A DNA stretch of 64,000 nt from Dendrocalamus latiflorus. Taxonomy: Eukaryota; Streptophyta; Magnoliopsida; Poales; Poaceae. The notes under the pieces are model-generated. The model saw only the letters and a program-made list of their open reading frames with translations. It made no database searches and had not been told where the DNA came from. A program made the translations under genes and the position numbers. Positions 33,876 to 46,000 of this stretch are shown here, one piece after another. The stretch's first letter is position 1, and each line of letters begins with the position of its first letter. The stretch is taken from assembly GCA_017311315.1 (NCBI GenBank), contig CM029664.1, positions 37,799,939 to 37,863,938 on the forward strand. The letters are read 5' to 3'.

Positions 33876-34583
33876 TGTCGATGATCGAGTCACCAATCTT
33901 ACGAATAATATGAAAAAGATTGCTACATTCTTTGGAATGGATTAGCAAGAGAAAGAGAATGACCTTTATTGCTATGAATTAGTTACAAAAGGGCCTACAA
34001 AGAGGACTTAACTAGCCCTGGTCTATAATCTCCCACTGCTCGGAAGATTTTGATTGCCTTGACTTATTTTCTGGATTGCATCTTAATTGATATCTAGATC
34101 GATTGATTTCTGACCAATCATGCCCCTTTTTGTCTTCTCTCATCAAGCCTTAAATACCATTGAAGGGGCACCAGTTATCCATCTGAAGAGACATCTTATG
34201 GAATCAACGAGCCTGATCGAAGGGGAGGTTGCTATCAGAGAGATAGATTTGATGATAACTGATCTTCAATTGTCGTTGGTGGGACATAATTGTGCGGCAC
34301 AACTGCATGGTGGTTGTTGTCAGAAATACAAAGCCGAAATGTCATGCTGTTTATGATGGATAAAGCATATGTCTTATCCATCGCACGAGAGGAGTCCCCT
34401 GAAAGCGAGCCCTCATACTAGTTCACGAACCCTCCGAGTGGTCAGCTGGTCGGGCAGAGTGTACAGTAATCCTCCGACTAGGGTACTCAGGTAAGATCTT
34501 TAGAAAGCTTACAACCACTGGGATCTTAAGGCTGTAATTAAATATTAAAACCGTATTTAAAAGGTTATTCAATCCTAGTCGCA
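33876..34583 (-). mobile_element. Gypsy LTR, right (5' LTR, 708 bp)
   Basis: Starts TGTCGATGATCGAGTCACC and ends near TCCTAGTCGCA. It is longer than the left LTR, partly because of a small insertion near 34305-34325 (ATGGTGGTTGTTGTCAG). Confidence 0.75.
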
Positions 34584-35240
34584 CCTCTCACAAGAAATTG
34601 AGGAAGCCATGAATCGAACTTGTGACTTCCCTTTGTGAAGAGCCGTATGCACAAGTTCTAACTGTCTGGAAGCACATATGATTGAGCTCATCATATTTTT
34701 AAGATGGCATGGAATTATCTCTACTGTATGTATACAAGAACAAATTTAACACGAAAAATCAAACTCAACAGCAAATAGTTAAATGCACATATATTAGTTA
34801 GTTTATGAATTTAAATTGGAAGTTAACTGATCGGACGGCTAGAAGCGTATAACAACGTAAGTACGTACGTATTTTCCTTTGCTTACTTTGTCCTACTCGA
34901 TGATGCCGTGTCTTGACCTAGACATCAAACTGGCACTATGGGGTTACCATGTCGCCAAAATGAGCTCATCATGTCAACTTGTGAACTTTCCACACGCAAG
35001 TCGTTAGTTCCACGTGTGCCAGGGCGCTCTGCGAACGTGAGTATCACGTATATAAAGTTCTCGGAAGGAGCTCCAATGCAAGGTTTTCGCCATGCCCAGC
35101 TACTTCTTTTCACATTTGGATCCCACGGACATGGAGCAAACGCATATCTGCAGAGCCTGGGCTCGAAGTTTCTGCAGGAGAATCAGAGGTAGATACTGTG
35201 CGTGTGGCAAAAGGTACAGCTACATACTGGACTCATTTCT
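34584..35240. other. Intergenic, nothing supported
   Basis: Contains short open frames around 34925-35190 without recognisable content. Confidence 0.35.
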
Positions 35241-35358
35241 TCTGCTGTTGCTTTTCTCTTCCGTATTTGGCTGCTGCAGGTGTGATACGGTATCACTTCT
35301 GCTGCTGTTGCTTTTTCTTTTCCGTATTTAGCTGCTGCAGGTGTGATACGGTATCTTT
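35241..35358. repeat. Tandem duplication, 61-bp period
   Basis: GCTGCTGCAGGTGTGATACGG occurs twice (ending near 35290 and 35351), preceded in both by CTGTTGCTTTT and TTCCGTATTT. Confidence 0.9.
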
Positions 35359-35621
35359 GTCCTTGTAAACAGTTTTTAGCTGTGCCACAGTATGATATAT
35401 CTGTGCGCTAGCTTGTTCGGTTGCTTGAAGCAGCTCTGCAGCTGTTATTTGAAGGGCCATATGGGCCTGTTTGAAATTTCAAAAAAATCCCTCTTGTCCA
35501 AGTACCCCCTCTTATGGGCCTGTTTGAACATTGGATGAGACTGGAGCTTGACACAAAATCGCCAAAAAAAAAAAAAGCCGTGCCACCAATGTCATCTCAT
35601 GCCAATTGGTGCTTCCCTCAC

Positions 35622-36175
35622 AGTCAGCGGCGGAGGACTCGATAGGGCAAGCCCTGGCTTGAGCCAGGGCTTGATTTTTTGCAACAAGCCCCACCCCCTC
35701 GCCTCCTCCCCCTCGCCCCTCTCGCCGCCTCCACCTCCGCTCCACCAGCCACCTCCCCCTCGCCCCTCTCGCCACCTCCACCTCCGCTCCACCCGCCGTC
35801 TCCCCCTCGCCCCTCTCGCCGCCTCCACCTCCGCTCCACCCGCCGCCTCCCCCCTCGCCCCTCTCGCCGCCTCCGACTCCTTCGACTCCGCCGCCGTCCT
35901 CAACTTCGACGACCCAGCGGCTGGGCGCAAAGGGGCAGCCACCGGCTTGGGCGTAGCCGGCGGCGGGTGGCGGGCGGTGGGCGGGCGGCAGCCACCGGCG
36001 TGCAGGTATGGCTTTCGATCCGCCCCACCTCATTTTTTTTCCCGTCCTCCGCCACTGCTCACAGTCACCACCTACATCTGGCAAGTCGCACTTATGATAC
36101 GAAAGCCACACTCTGGGCTCTGGCCTGCAGCTGCAGATACCACTGGATGTTGCTCAATAGTAATAGACCAGTAGG
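35622..36175. mobile_element. Possible hAT-like remnant with a 48-bp proline-coding tandem repeat
   Basis: 35700-35885 holds four copies of a 48-bp unit (CCCCCTCGCCCCTCTCGCC start at about 35707, 35755, 35802, 35850), each encoding a 16-residue Pro/Ala/Ser-rich segment. The left side (CAGTCAGCGGCGGAGGACTC) and the right-side AGTAGGGGCGAAGC near 36162 resemble hAT-type ends such as CAGGGGCGAAGC at 43745. Orientation and target duplication do not resolve. Long open frames on both strands are repeat artefacts. Confidence 0.45.
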
Positions 36176-37060
36176 GGCGAAGCTAAAACGCTGCTGGCAA
36201 ATGTGACAAGATATTACCGTTACTAAAGTTTTCACGGATTTATAACATTTAAGCGGTTTTCAACCTATATGTCCCCTTTTAAACAACAGCCGGAAAACTG
36301 GCACACTTAGCTGATTCACTTTTACATATCTGACACATGCTTCCCTCGTGGCATCGTCTCTCTGCACAATACTACAGCTTGGCCCCGATCTAGTAGGGGC
36401 CAGCCAGCCCTTACGAAAATGGATTGAAGAGCCTCGTGGGCAACCAGCTGATGGGGCAAATGCGGCCGATCCGATACATCCTCCAGTGATCAGGGGTTTC
36501 CAGCTGAAGGGAGCATCCAAGCTGGAAACACTATCGATACAGTAATCAACGGCAGGCACACTTGTGCCGCTCTAGCTGCTCTGTAACCAAGGGATATTTA
36601 TTTGCTGTACCGACGCGAGGCTAACCCCGATCACACACTTGACACGGCGCACCGCCACCACACCGCGGTCGCCCACCCCTGATCAGGGGCAGCATCACAT
36701 CCACGGAGACGGAGATATATGATGATATATCCACCACAGCTGAAACCCAACGTCCGCCCTGCCGCGCATTCAAATCCTTCGTTTTCCGCCACCCCCATCC
36801 ACCCGCGCCCGCGCGCGTGTGGACCAGGACGCGCGTGGTGCGGTTGGCGCGCGAACCGTTGGCCACGATCGAGCGGGGCGTTATCGCGAGCCTATCCGGG
36901 CGCGAGTGGCGAGCGTGGAGGATGAGGCGCCGAGTGGCCCGGATCCACCGGCCGAGCCGAGCCGCACGCCGGCGCGTCGATCGACGTCGCGATTCGCCCG
37001 GACACATCCGTCCCGGCTGGCCTTGTCGGCACGCGGGGCGCGTCGCACTATTTGTTGGGC
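36176..37060. other. Upstream region of the carbonic anhydrase gene
   Basis: 36176-36620 shows nothing clear. 36760-37060 is GC-rich, as expected for a grass promoter and CpG-rich 5' region. Confidence 0.45.
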
Positions 37061-37068
37061 GTATAAGG
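37061..37068 (+). promoter_or_regulatory. TATA-like box of the plastid carbonic anhydrase transcript
   Basis: GTATAAGG lies about 30-36 bp before the ATG at 37097. This would leave a very short 5' leader; another upstream start is possible. Confidence 0.5.
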
Positions 37069-37096
37069 ATGGCACCCGGCACTGCCCACTCGCACA

Positions 37097-40000
37097 ATGT
37101 CGACCGCCGCGTGCTTCGCCACTGTCGCGCCCCGCGCTTCCACCGTCGTCGCCAGCCTCGGCACCCCCGCGCCGTCCTCCTCCTCCTCCGGCAACAACCC
37201 CTCCTTCCGCCCCAGGCTCATCAGGAACGCCCCCGTCTTCGCCGCCCCCGTCGCCCCTGCCGTGGTACGTCTGCAACTGCAACTGCATGCGTATATGCCA
37301 TGCACTGTCCATCTGCCGAGCCAGTCTTAAGCTAACTAGGTTCGCACGTCCTTACTATTTTGGCCACGTGTCACGACAAATAAATATTCTTCCCATAGTG
37401 TAGGAGAATGGTACGGACCAGATGCAAAATGTCGCGCAAAGGTTGAACCCAACCGAATTAATACACCTTAGTTCCGGGCTCAGCTTGCATTTGTGATCTA
37501 GAAACGTGTCATTTCATCTGTAACATCAGCATCGTGGCGCTGCGCTGTTCTATCTAAGACTGACACTGCACGTCAGCACATGGGCCATGCCATCACCTCC
37601 TACCCTCTCCTAATTATCTTTGAAGCAATCATTGAATAGTATATAGAACAAAGGCGTGGTTCTTGATTTTTTTTTTTTGCATCACTATCAACATGCATGC
37701 CCAACTCAATAGAATATTCGGGAAGAGAGGGTTTCCCAAGAGGTGGCCAATAGTAATCATTATCATTATTATTATTATAAAAGAATGAGTTGGTTGTTGT
37801 ACGGCCCTTCTTCTCCAACTATTACATCTTAACTTCTCACCATTCTCCATATTTCAATTAATCAAAGTAGCCATTTTCCATATCATGATTCTCTATATAT
37901 CCAATAAATTTTATTGTAACGTATGAGTATATGACTAGTGTTAACTAAAAATAAGAAGGTGCTTTGGATGAAAAAGAAGTCCCAAAAAGTCCCGAGTGGA
38001 AAGAAGAAAGTCCCAACTCCCAGGTACATAAAGAAATCAAACATGCAGTGGCTTTTCCTTAAGCGATAAGGTGGATTCCCGCCAGGGATAGGTACAATTC
38101 AGTGGGGGGAAGCTAGGTTCCGTCTTTCTTCTTTCTTTGTCTCCTTTTCTCTTGAAGAGAAGCGTCCGTCTTCTCTTTTGAGTAGCTTGATCCAAAAGGC
38201 ATGCGCGGTAATTGGCGATCGAGTCACTATCAACTTCGTCATGTTTTCACACTCGATCCTTCCCCCCAGCACTATATGTACAGTTCTTTTTCTTTTACAA
38301 ACTGTACTACTACTAATTAAGGCCAAGCTTGCGATTATTATTGTATTTCAATTCCTTCATGATAGTAATTTAGTGAACCCGGCGGATTTTTCTGATTTTA
38401 TGTGGCAACCAAACTTGTTACCGCTATCCAGTCCGGGGAGCCCTGATTTTTGTTGCTATCAACGGTCACACTGATGTGATGCACAGCTTGACGCTGATTG
38501 CACCACTACTGTGTGGTAGTGTGGTACAAAACCTGTATCATGCATGCCCAAAAAGAAGAAACACCCACTGGCCACAGATGGTTATAGCAAGCAATTACTA
38601 TTTGGGAGCATATGCTTGGACAGCGAATAACGGATTAGGAGCGCAGATTAGTACTACCTGATGAGGGAGCTGATCCCTCTCAATTCCATTCCAATAATTT
38701 AGGAAGCAGTGGTCTGTAGGAGATGATTTCCGGAACTTTTTCTTTTAAGATATTTAAAATCTTCAATCGAGTTACTATAATAATCATCAAGTTTACATTA
38801 TACTAATAAGGCTATGCAAAATAAAACTAGAAATAAGATCCAACAAAATCAACAGCCACTATACAGGGCTAGTCGGATCGCCATTGGAGGACCGGTCTGG
38901 CCGCAGGTCTAGGACCGGTTGTCCAAACCTGAAGACTTCTCAGGCCAAAAGCTTAAATCTCAAAAACTTTCTCAATTTTCATCCAAATAAATCCAAGTTT
39001 TACATGAGACTTTTTCAAGGAAATAGAAACCTAAACCAATCAAGATTCACAAGGTTCTTGAGCTCAAGTTTATCAAATTAAAGAGAATCAAATCTAGTTC
39101 ACAAGAATATCAAAAAACCATAAATCTCAAATTACTTCTTACTCGTGAGGATCGAAGACATGAAGTATTCCAAATCTATTCTCATATATCCTAATAAGAT
39201 AGTTTAAGTAAGAAATTAGGCTAGAACTCCCACGAACCCGAAATCTCAAATCTAGCTCAAGAACAAGTAAAATCAAGCATGATTACAAACAAGAACATGA
39301 TTGAGACAAAACTTTGATCTATTTCAATGGAAAATGAGATTTACATACTCATGAATATTTACAAGATGCACCCAAAACACCACTATTTTCTCTCTCAAGT
39401 TCTCTCTCACAACCATAGAAGAAGACAAGGTGGTAAAGCAAAAACTAAATGCAAGAATCATTGAATCTCCCGCCTCCTCTCCTCTAAATAACCAGCACAA
39501 CCCTAATGGGTCCAACCCAATAAACTTACAAGGGAAACCCGTCAACCCCACTAACATGGATTTTACACACTCATGCACGCTTCTCAAAGCATTTACAAGT
39601 CTTAACCCGTTAACTATGTAGTAATTGATCCACTTGTCAATTCTAGTTCTTTTTGATCTAAACCACTTCTCTTTTGCGCTTCTTCGTGCTATGGTTTTGA
39701 TCAAGACGCCAATCCGGTATTTGGCCAACTACCAAAATACCCTCGATGAAGTTTTCGAGCACCTTCCTTTGACTCTACCTTTATCTTTGCCTTAATTGAT
39801 TTCGTGAAACTTTTATGGTGTGAACGCAAAGTTGAAATTCTAAATACCGAAATTTTACGAAAACTTTCTATAAAAAACATGTAAAACCCACGTGTACAGC
39901 TAGCCCTGCCAATTTCCCTTCATGCAAAATTATTTGCAACAAATTTCATTCGATTTCGTAAAACTTTTGTAGTATGCACGCGAGGTTGAAATTTTCTAAT

Positions 40001-43000
40001 ACTGAAGTTTTATGAAAACTTATAAAAGTATGTGAGGGCCACACGTGCATTTAGCGCTACCAATTTGCATAAAGTAGCTCCCCTATATGCATAATTATTT
40101 CTAATAAATTTTAATTGATTTCAAGAAACTTCTATAGTGTGAACGCGAGGTTGAAATTGCAAATGCTGAAGTTTTACGAAAACTTCTTATAAAAGTATGT
40201 GGGGCTACGCGTACATCTAGCCCTACCAATTTACACAGAGTAGTAGATTTCCTACATGCATAATCATTTACAATAAATTTCAATTGATTTTGTAAAATTT
40301 TTATAATTTGAAAGTGAGGTTAAAATTCTAAATATCGAAGTTTTACGAATAAGTGAGTTGGTAAATGGGTTGGGAAGTGGGTCGAACCAATGGATTCGGG
40401 TTGGATTGGGTTTAAGTGAAAAGTGGGTTGGGTTGGGTTTAAATATAAAGTGTTTGGGTTGGGTGGGGTTATGAAAAATCTTTTGTAAGTCAGGTTAGGA
40501 TGGAAAGTTTGTTTTGTCTTATATAGGTTGGGTTGGTTTTAAATTAGGTTTAAATCTATTAGCAGGCCTGCGTGTAAAGCGACCTCCCGGTGGAGAAAAA
40601 TTTCTTCGTTAGATCAGCCGGCGCTGGGGACTTGTTTTTGCTCTCCAAGGGAGTGGATTAGCGCAACATATTTGCGCTAATTCAGTATGGGTAAGAGTAG
40701 CAATAGTACTCCAACTAGTGCTATAGAAAGAGTTCTTGATCTCGTTTAGTGTCATCGTCCTTGGATCTGGGAACCAGATCGCACATACAGAAATGACTAC
40801 TTTCATAGTTTCATGCATGCTTAGCTTGTCACTTAGCCTTTATCGGATTGTCTTTTTTTTTTTTACAAACCAAATATATCTTTTGAGGGCCTGATTGTTA
40901 GGCATACATCGAATTTATCCAATTAAATTCTGAATTTCCATCTAAATAAAGGGTATATGATCAATAAATCCTTCAGTATGAGTAAGAGTAGCAATAGTAC
41001 TCCGACTAGTGCTATAGAATGAGTTCTTGATCTCGTTTAGTGTCATCGTCCTTGGATCTGGGAACCAGATCGCACATTCTTTCATAGTTTCATGCATGCT
41101 TAGCTTGTCACTTAGCCTTTATCGGATTGTCTTTTTTTTTTGGGTTTACAAACCAAATATATCTTTTGAGTTTCCAGAATTTCTAAAGTAATCAAATACT
41201 CTACACTGGTATAGGACGTAATAAGGGAGAAGACCCTGTCGATGTCTGTAACGTAGGAGAGCCAGAACTGCCGAGTTTTTGAAGTACTCGCTTTATCTTG
41301 TACTAGTAACAGCACACTTGATCAATCAACTTTTCTGAGAGCACTTGATTAGTCTAGTATGCCCATTGTTTTTCGAATAAGAAACTGAGTACACATGCAT
41401 GTCAGTACATCTCTGCGATCGATACAGGTACGAGCGTCTACTATACTATTAGGTGCGCAGATCTGGATGTATCGAATTGAGAGAGGGGGCACGTGAATCA
41501 CCATTTGAAATGACTTACCTTAATCTTACGTGGTACTACTATTGGTACATCTCATCGCACATAAATATATACCACTAACTACCCCATTGAAAAGGAAAAA
41601 AGACAGTATGCTCCAATCGCATCCAATTCACAGGCTAAACTTGATCCAAATACATACTAAAAAGAAAGAGAGGCTAGTAGCTCTTGCCATTCCGATCGGC
41701 CATTTGGCCGCGAAAAACCAGCCCCTCCATTACTACTACTCTCTCTTCTTTTTTCTTTTTTTTTTGCGTCTTCTTTTCACTCACCGCATTCCACGTGGCT
41801 TGTTTGCTAGTAACCGGGGAGACCAACTCAAAAGGTCAAAAACTGCTAGCGCGATAAGGGGGGAGGAGGGAAGATGAGTGGCTGCCTGTGCCTCCCCTGC
41901 TATAAAAAGCACCCCCAGAAGGGGGAGAACCAGAGCCAGAACCCGGCAGCGAAGCCGTCCATAGATTCTTCGTCACTCCTCCTGAAGCCCACCCACCCTC
42001 CACCCTCCAAGGTCCGTCCCCCTCCCGCACCACCCATACGGTGCCGATCACATCCATCCCTCCCATCTTCTTTAGCTTCCCTCTGTCTCCTTCATTTCCT
42101 TTCTTGCCCCCCTTCCGGTTAATTCAGTTCGTAGATGGCTAGCTTGCTACTTTTTGTTGTAAAGGAGATCCTTGCATCCACTTTAGATCGCCTTTGTGCA
42201 TGCTTCGTGTGGGCAGGGGCACCCAAAACTACAAGATTAATTCGTCTCTCCCTCTCTCTCTCTCCCCCCAAGATATTTGCATGACGCATATACATGTATT
42301 CATGTTCTTGCTGTGGATGGCGACGACTAATTGGTGATCCTTTTTGCAGATGGACGCCGCCGTCGAGCGCTTGAAGACCGGCTTCGACAAGTTCAAGACC
42401 GAGGTCTTCGAGTAAGTCCCCCCTAATCCCGCCGCCAAGGGAATCTCTGTGTTTGATTCGTGATGTTTGGTTTGAGGTTAATCTGGCTGGGTGGATTGAT
42501 CCTCTGATTGATTGTTTCTTGGCAGCAAAAAGCCGGAGGTGTTCGAGCCGCTCAAGGCCGGCCAGGCCCCCAAGGTATGTACCATACCATCTGACTGATA
42601 CCTGACAAACCCATTATTTGTGCAAGCGTAGCAAAATGTTGTCTCTAGTGACTCCGGTTGTCCTGTAGTAAGGAATAGCCTAATAGCCTGTGAAGTTCGT
42701 CAGGAAGCTTGGAGCCTTGTAGCCAAAACCGTGTTCGGGAGATCGATTTGGGGATCTGAGAAATACCTTGGCCCACATAAGTCTATCGGCGTTCGTCCCA
42801 GGTAGGAGGAGTACTGTACAGCAGTGTTGGTATGGTTCTAGCGCAAAGCCCTGCGTTCCCATTAGCAGGCAAGTCCTGCCATTCGGTGGACACTCTCGGG
42901 GTGCCCACAGCATTTGCCGGCTAAGGTCAAAGCAGACAAACAAAAGAAACAGCCAAAAGCTTGTCCTAATTGCATGACCTCGGTATAAGGGGAACAGCTT

Positions 43001-46000
43001 GTCGCCATTAATGGCCATTTGATACTAGGTTACGTGTTACTGGATATATAAAAATAAGGACGCAGCTATAATCCAGCTATGCATCCCTTGTTGTGTCTAT
43101 ACGTATATCTATTTATAGCTAAACGGTAAAAAACGCGCTACAAATCTTACTGTTTATTTTTTTCTAACTCATAGCACGTAAAAAAAATCAAAGATTCTTG
43201 CACGTGGGTGCTCCAGTCACATTTTTCTTCCACACATTCCGCGCACACCTAGGGTCCATCAAAGGTCATTTGGATGCAAAATCATGATTTACTAAAAGCA
43301 AATCTTGTCTAAAAATTCAAATCAATTCAAATTTGGAAAGAAAAGTTGGCATAAATTTGGGAGCAAGTTGGTATAAATTCAAAAGCAAGTTGAGATACAC
43401 ATAGAAGCAAAATCAGTATAATTTTCAAGCAAGATCATAAATTTAGAATAATCAAAAGTCATGATTTATCTAAAACAAATTTTGTACAAAAATTTAACTT
43501 AGTTTAAATATGGGAACAATGTTGGTGTGAATTTTGGAGTAAGTCAGTATAAATTTGAAAGTAAGTTGGAATAAATATGGAAGCAAAATAAGTATAATTT
43601 GCCAGCAATGTCATAAATAAATTTAAAAATCAAATTAGTGTAGATGTGTAGCAAGTATAATAATTCCACTGGTCTTGCTCCATATGATCTGACAGCTCGG
43701 TGCGCTGCCCAATGGGATCATGCTTTCGTATTTTAGGATGTACGCAGGGGCGAAGCCAGCGGGGGGCTTCGTAAGGCTCCAGCCTCACCTCCCTCGGCGC
43801 CGGCAAACCCCCCCTCCGGCTCCTGTCGAGCGTTCACGGGCGGCTGACGACGTCGCGCGGCCGGCCATAAACCTTGCGCCGCCCAATACATTGTGGCTGG
43901 AAATCTCAAGCCAGCACCGGAAACCTCGCGCGGCCATAAACCTCTCGCGGCCGGAAACACCTTGACCGGAAACCTCGCGTCGCCGGAAACCTCGCGCGTC
44001 CGGAAAGAAACTCCGCCGCCGGAAACCTCTCGCGATTGTAAACCTCGCATCGCCGGAAGCCCCGTGGTCGATAACCTCGGGCCACTGCCGGAAACATCGC
44101 GCGCCCGGAAAGCCCACTACTGGAAACCTCTCACTATCGGAAACCCTGCGGCAGGAAATCTCACACCGCCGGAAACCCTGTGGTCGGAAACCTCGCCGCC
44201 GGGAACCTGGCGTCATCACCGGAAACCTTACGCAGGCAAGAGTTTAGTGCCTTAGCCCACCCTCGATTTTGTTCCTAGCTTCGCCACTGGATGTACGTGA
44301 GTAATACAATCCACCTGCTACACTACGGAAACTGGATGACTGGTTACTACATTGCTCACACGCGCATGGATGATTCACGATGACACACTCTTGATCTGAC
44401 GGCTTTCCGAGGTGTGCGCGTTAACGAACCAAATAACGCACACACAGAAACAGGATTTCCCGTAAAAAAAATAAAAACAGTTTGTTCATTAGCTCACAGC
44501 AGACAGCACAATCTTCAACTAATAGGACAGAAGAAGTACTAGTGGAATTCCTTCACAACCACCGGCCAGCACCAGGAAACTAGCCTAGTAATAACATGCA
44601 TGCCCGGCCCGAAGTGCACTCCCATGTGCATGCCATGTCGTGATCTGGCTTAGTAATTAGAGCAAGTACAATAGTATAGCCAACTAGTGGCTATAACACT
44701 TGTCCATATCATCTATAGCCTTCAAAAAAATAGTTTATACAATAAGGTAGCTATTACAATAACTATTTAGCCCCACGTGTAAGAGAGTGAAATACATATT
44801 TTTACGTGCTATAGCTAGCTGTAATTTAGTAGTCAGCTTCCTTCTCTCTCTTCCTTTCTCTCTCTGCCACGTAAGATTTTGTTGATATTATATTTGCTAT
44901 AGCCTGCTGACTAAGCCTTATTGTACCTGCTCTTATTGGGATGTCACTGTCCCGGCCTATATGCGCTTTACCACTTTGTAGATGCTGGGTACCAGTGCAA
45001 CCTGACGTTGGAATCTTACAAGCATTTGTTGTTCCTTTCGGGACTCTCAATTGCCATGCACGCAACCCATCTGGCCTATCCATGCATGCCGTTGCTGGTT
45101 GTTAAGGCTCCAGGCCTAACAGTAGTCTAACTCCAAACGATGTTACCTTTTAATTTATTTGAGCTTTTAGCTTATTTAAATCAAAAGTCACTTAAAAGAT
45201 GTCGTCTTCTAATATTGGTTTATTTTAGTTTTTGGGGTTTTTGTTTTTTCTTTTTCTAATTATTTTTTTATTGTCCATAACGATGTACAGTTATTTATTT
45301 ATTTTATTAGAAAAATGTAATAATCAATATAATGTAATTTCAACTATAAATCAAAAGACATAACTAGAAGCTTAAACCGTATACTGATCGGAGCACCACC
45401 AGAATTGGCGTCCTAATTTTTGGGTAAAAATTTAGGACCAACAACCTAGCCGTTCTGAATTTCAAAGGCCAAACTTCCTCCCAAGTGAAGCCACGGTGTC
45501 CTGGATTATTGCATTTGAACACGGACAACGTGTGATGATAGCCACCTCGGAAATCTCATCATCTTGGCACCGGCAGCGCGCATCAGGCCCCACACAAGAA
45601 CCGTAAACCGCAAGTCTTCTTCGTTTATGGAAACAGAGAAGAAAATAGGGCATAAATAAAGCCATGTACAGAGCATAGTAGCATTCCATGGCGATTGTCT
45701 TGCAGACATAATTAAGGCTAAATTTCAAACAATCATATCTTCTGGTTTTCAGAAGCCAAAAGATATTTAGTTTCCTAACATGACTTTTTTCTTTTTTCTT
45801 TGTATTATTTGTAGATATATAATAATATTTTTTATTTTTCTTTTAATTGAGTATCTCAAAAAACTAATAACCACTACAGTGCCATTTTAACAAAAACTAA
45901 AAGTTATAATACTATAGAACAGGGCCTAAGCAGACACTAGGTATCATGGACTAGCAATTTGTGGACTAGCAATCACAAATTTGTTTGGACGTCTCCTCAC

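Larger units (their letters stand above)
26411..34583 (-). mobile_element. Non-autonomous Gypsy-type LTR retrotransposon, interrupted
   Basis: Two related LTRs bound this region: 26411-27057 and 33876-34583. On the minus strand the right LTR is the 5' LTR, followed two bases on by a primer site (TGGTGTCGTCTATGGGG, plus 33857-33873). The left LTR is the 3' LTR, preceded by a purine-rich stretch (AAAGTTGGGAAC, plus 27062-27076). The interior lacks any recognisable gag, protease, reverse transcriptase or integrase. It has only a leader (33316-33875) and an ORF in the opposite direction (27404-30330). A solo Copia LTR at 30336-33310 splits it. The outer flanks (CACCC and CCTCT) do not show a clear target duplication, so the boundaries may have been altered. 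Confidence 0.7.

Noticed and set aside
35512..36206. Pro-rich open frames on both strands, up to 208 codons
   Set aside because: Products of the 48-bp tandem repeat. No targeting signal, domain or promoter supports a gene.
40351..40560. GGGTTGGGTT repeats as interstitial telomere sequence
   Set aside because: The plant telomere unit TTTAGGG does not occur. The units are GGGTTGG-type and irregular.
43720..44255. Open frames over the CCGGAAACCTCGC array
   Set aside because: They follow the repeat period and lie within a hAT MITE with a clean target duplication, inside an intron.
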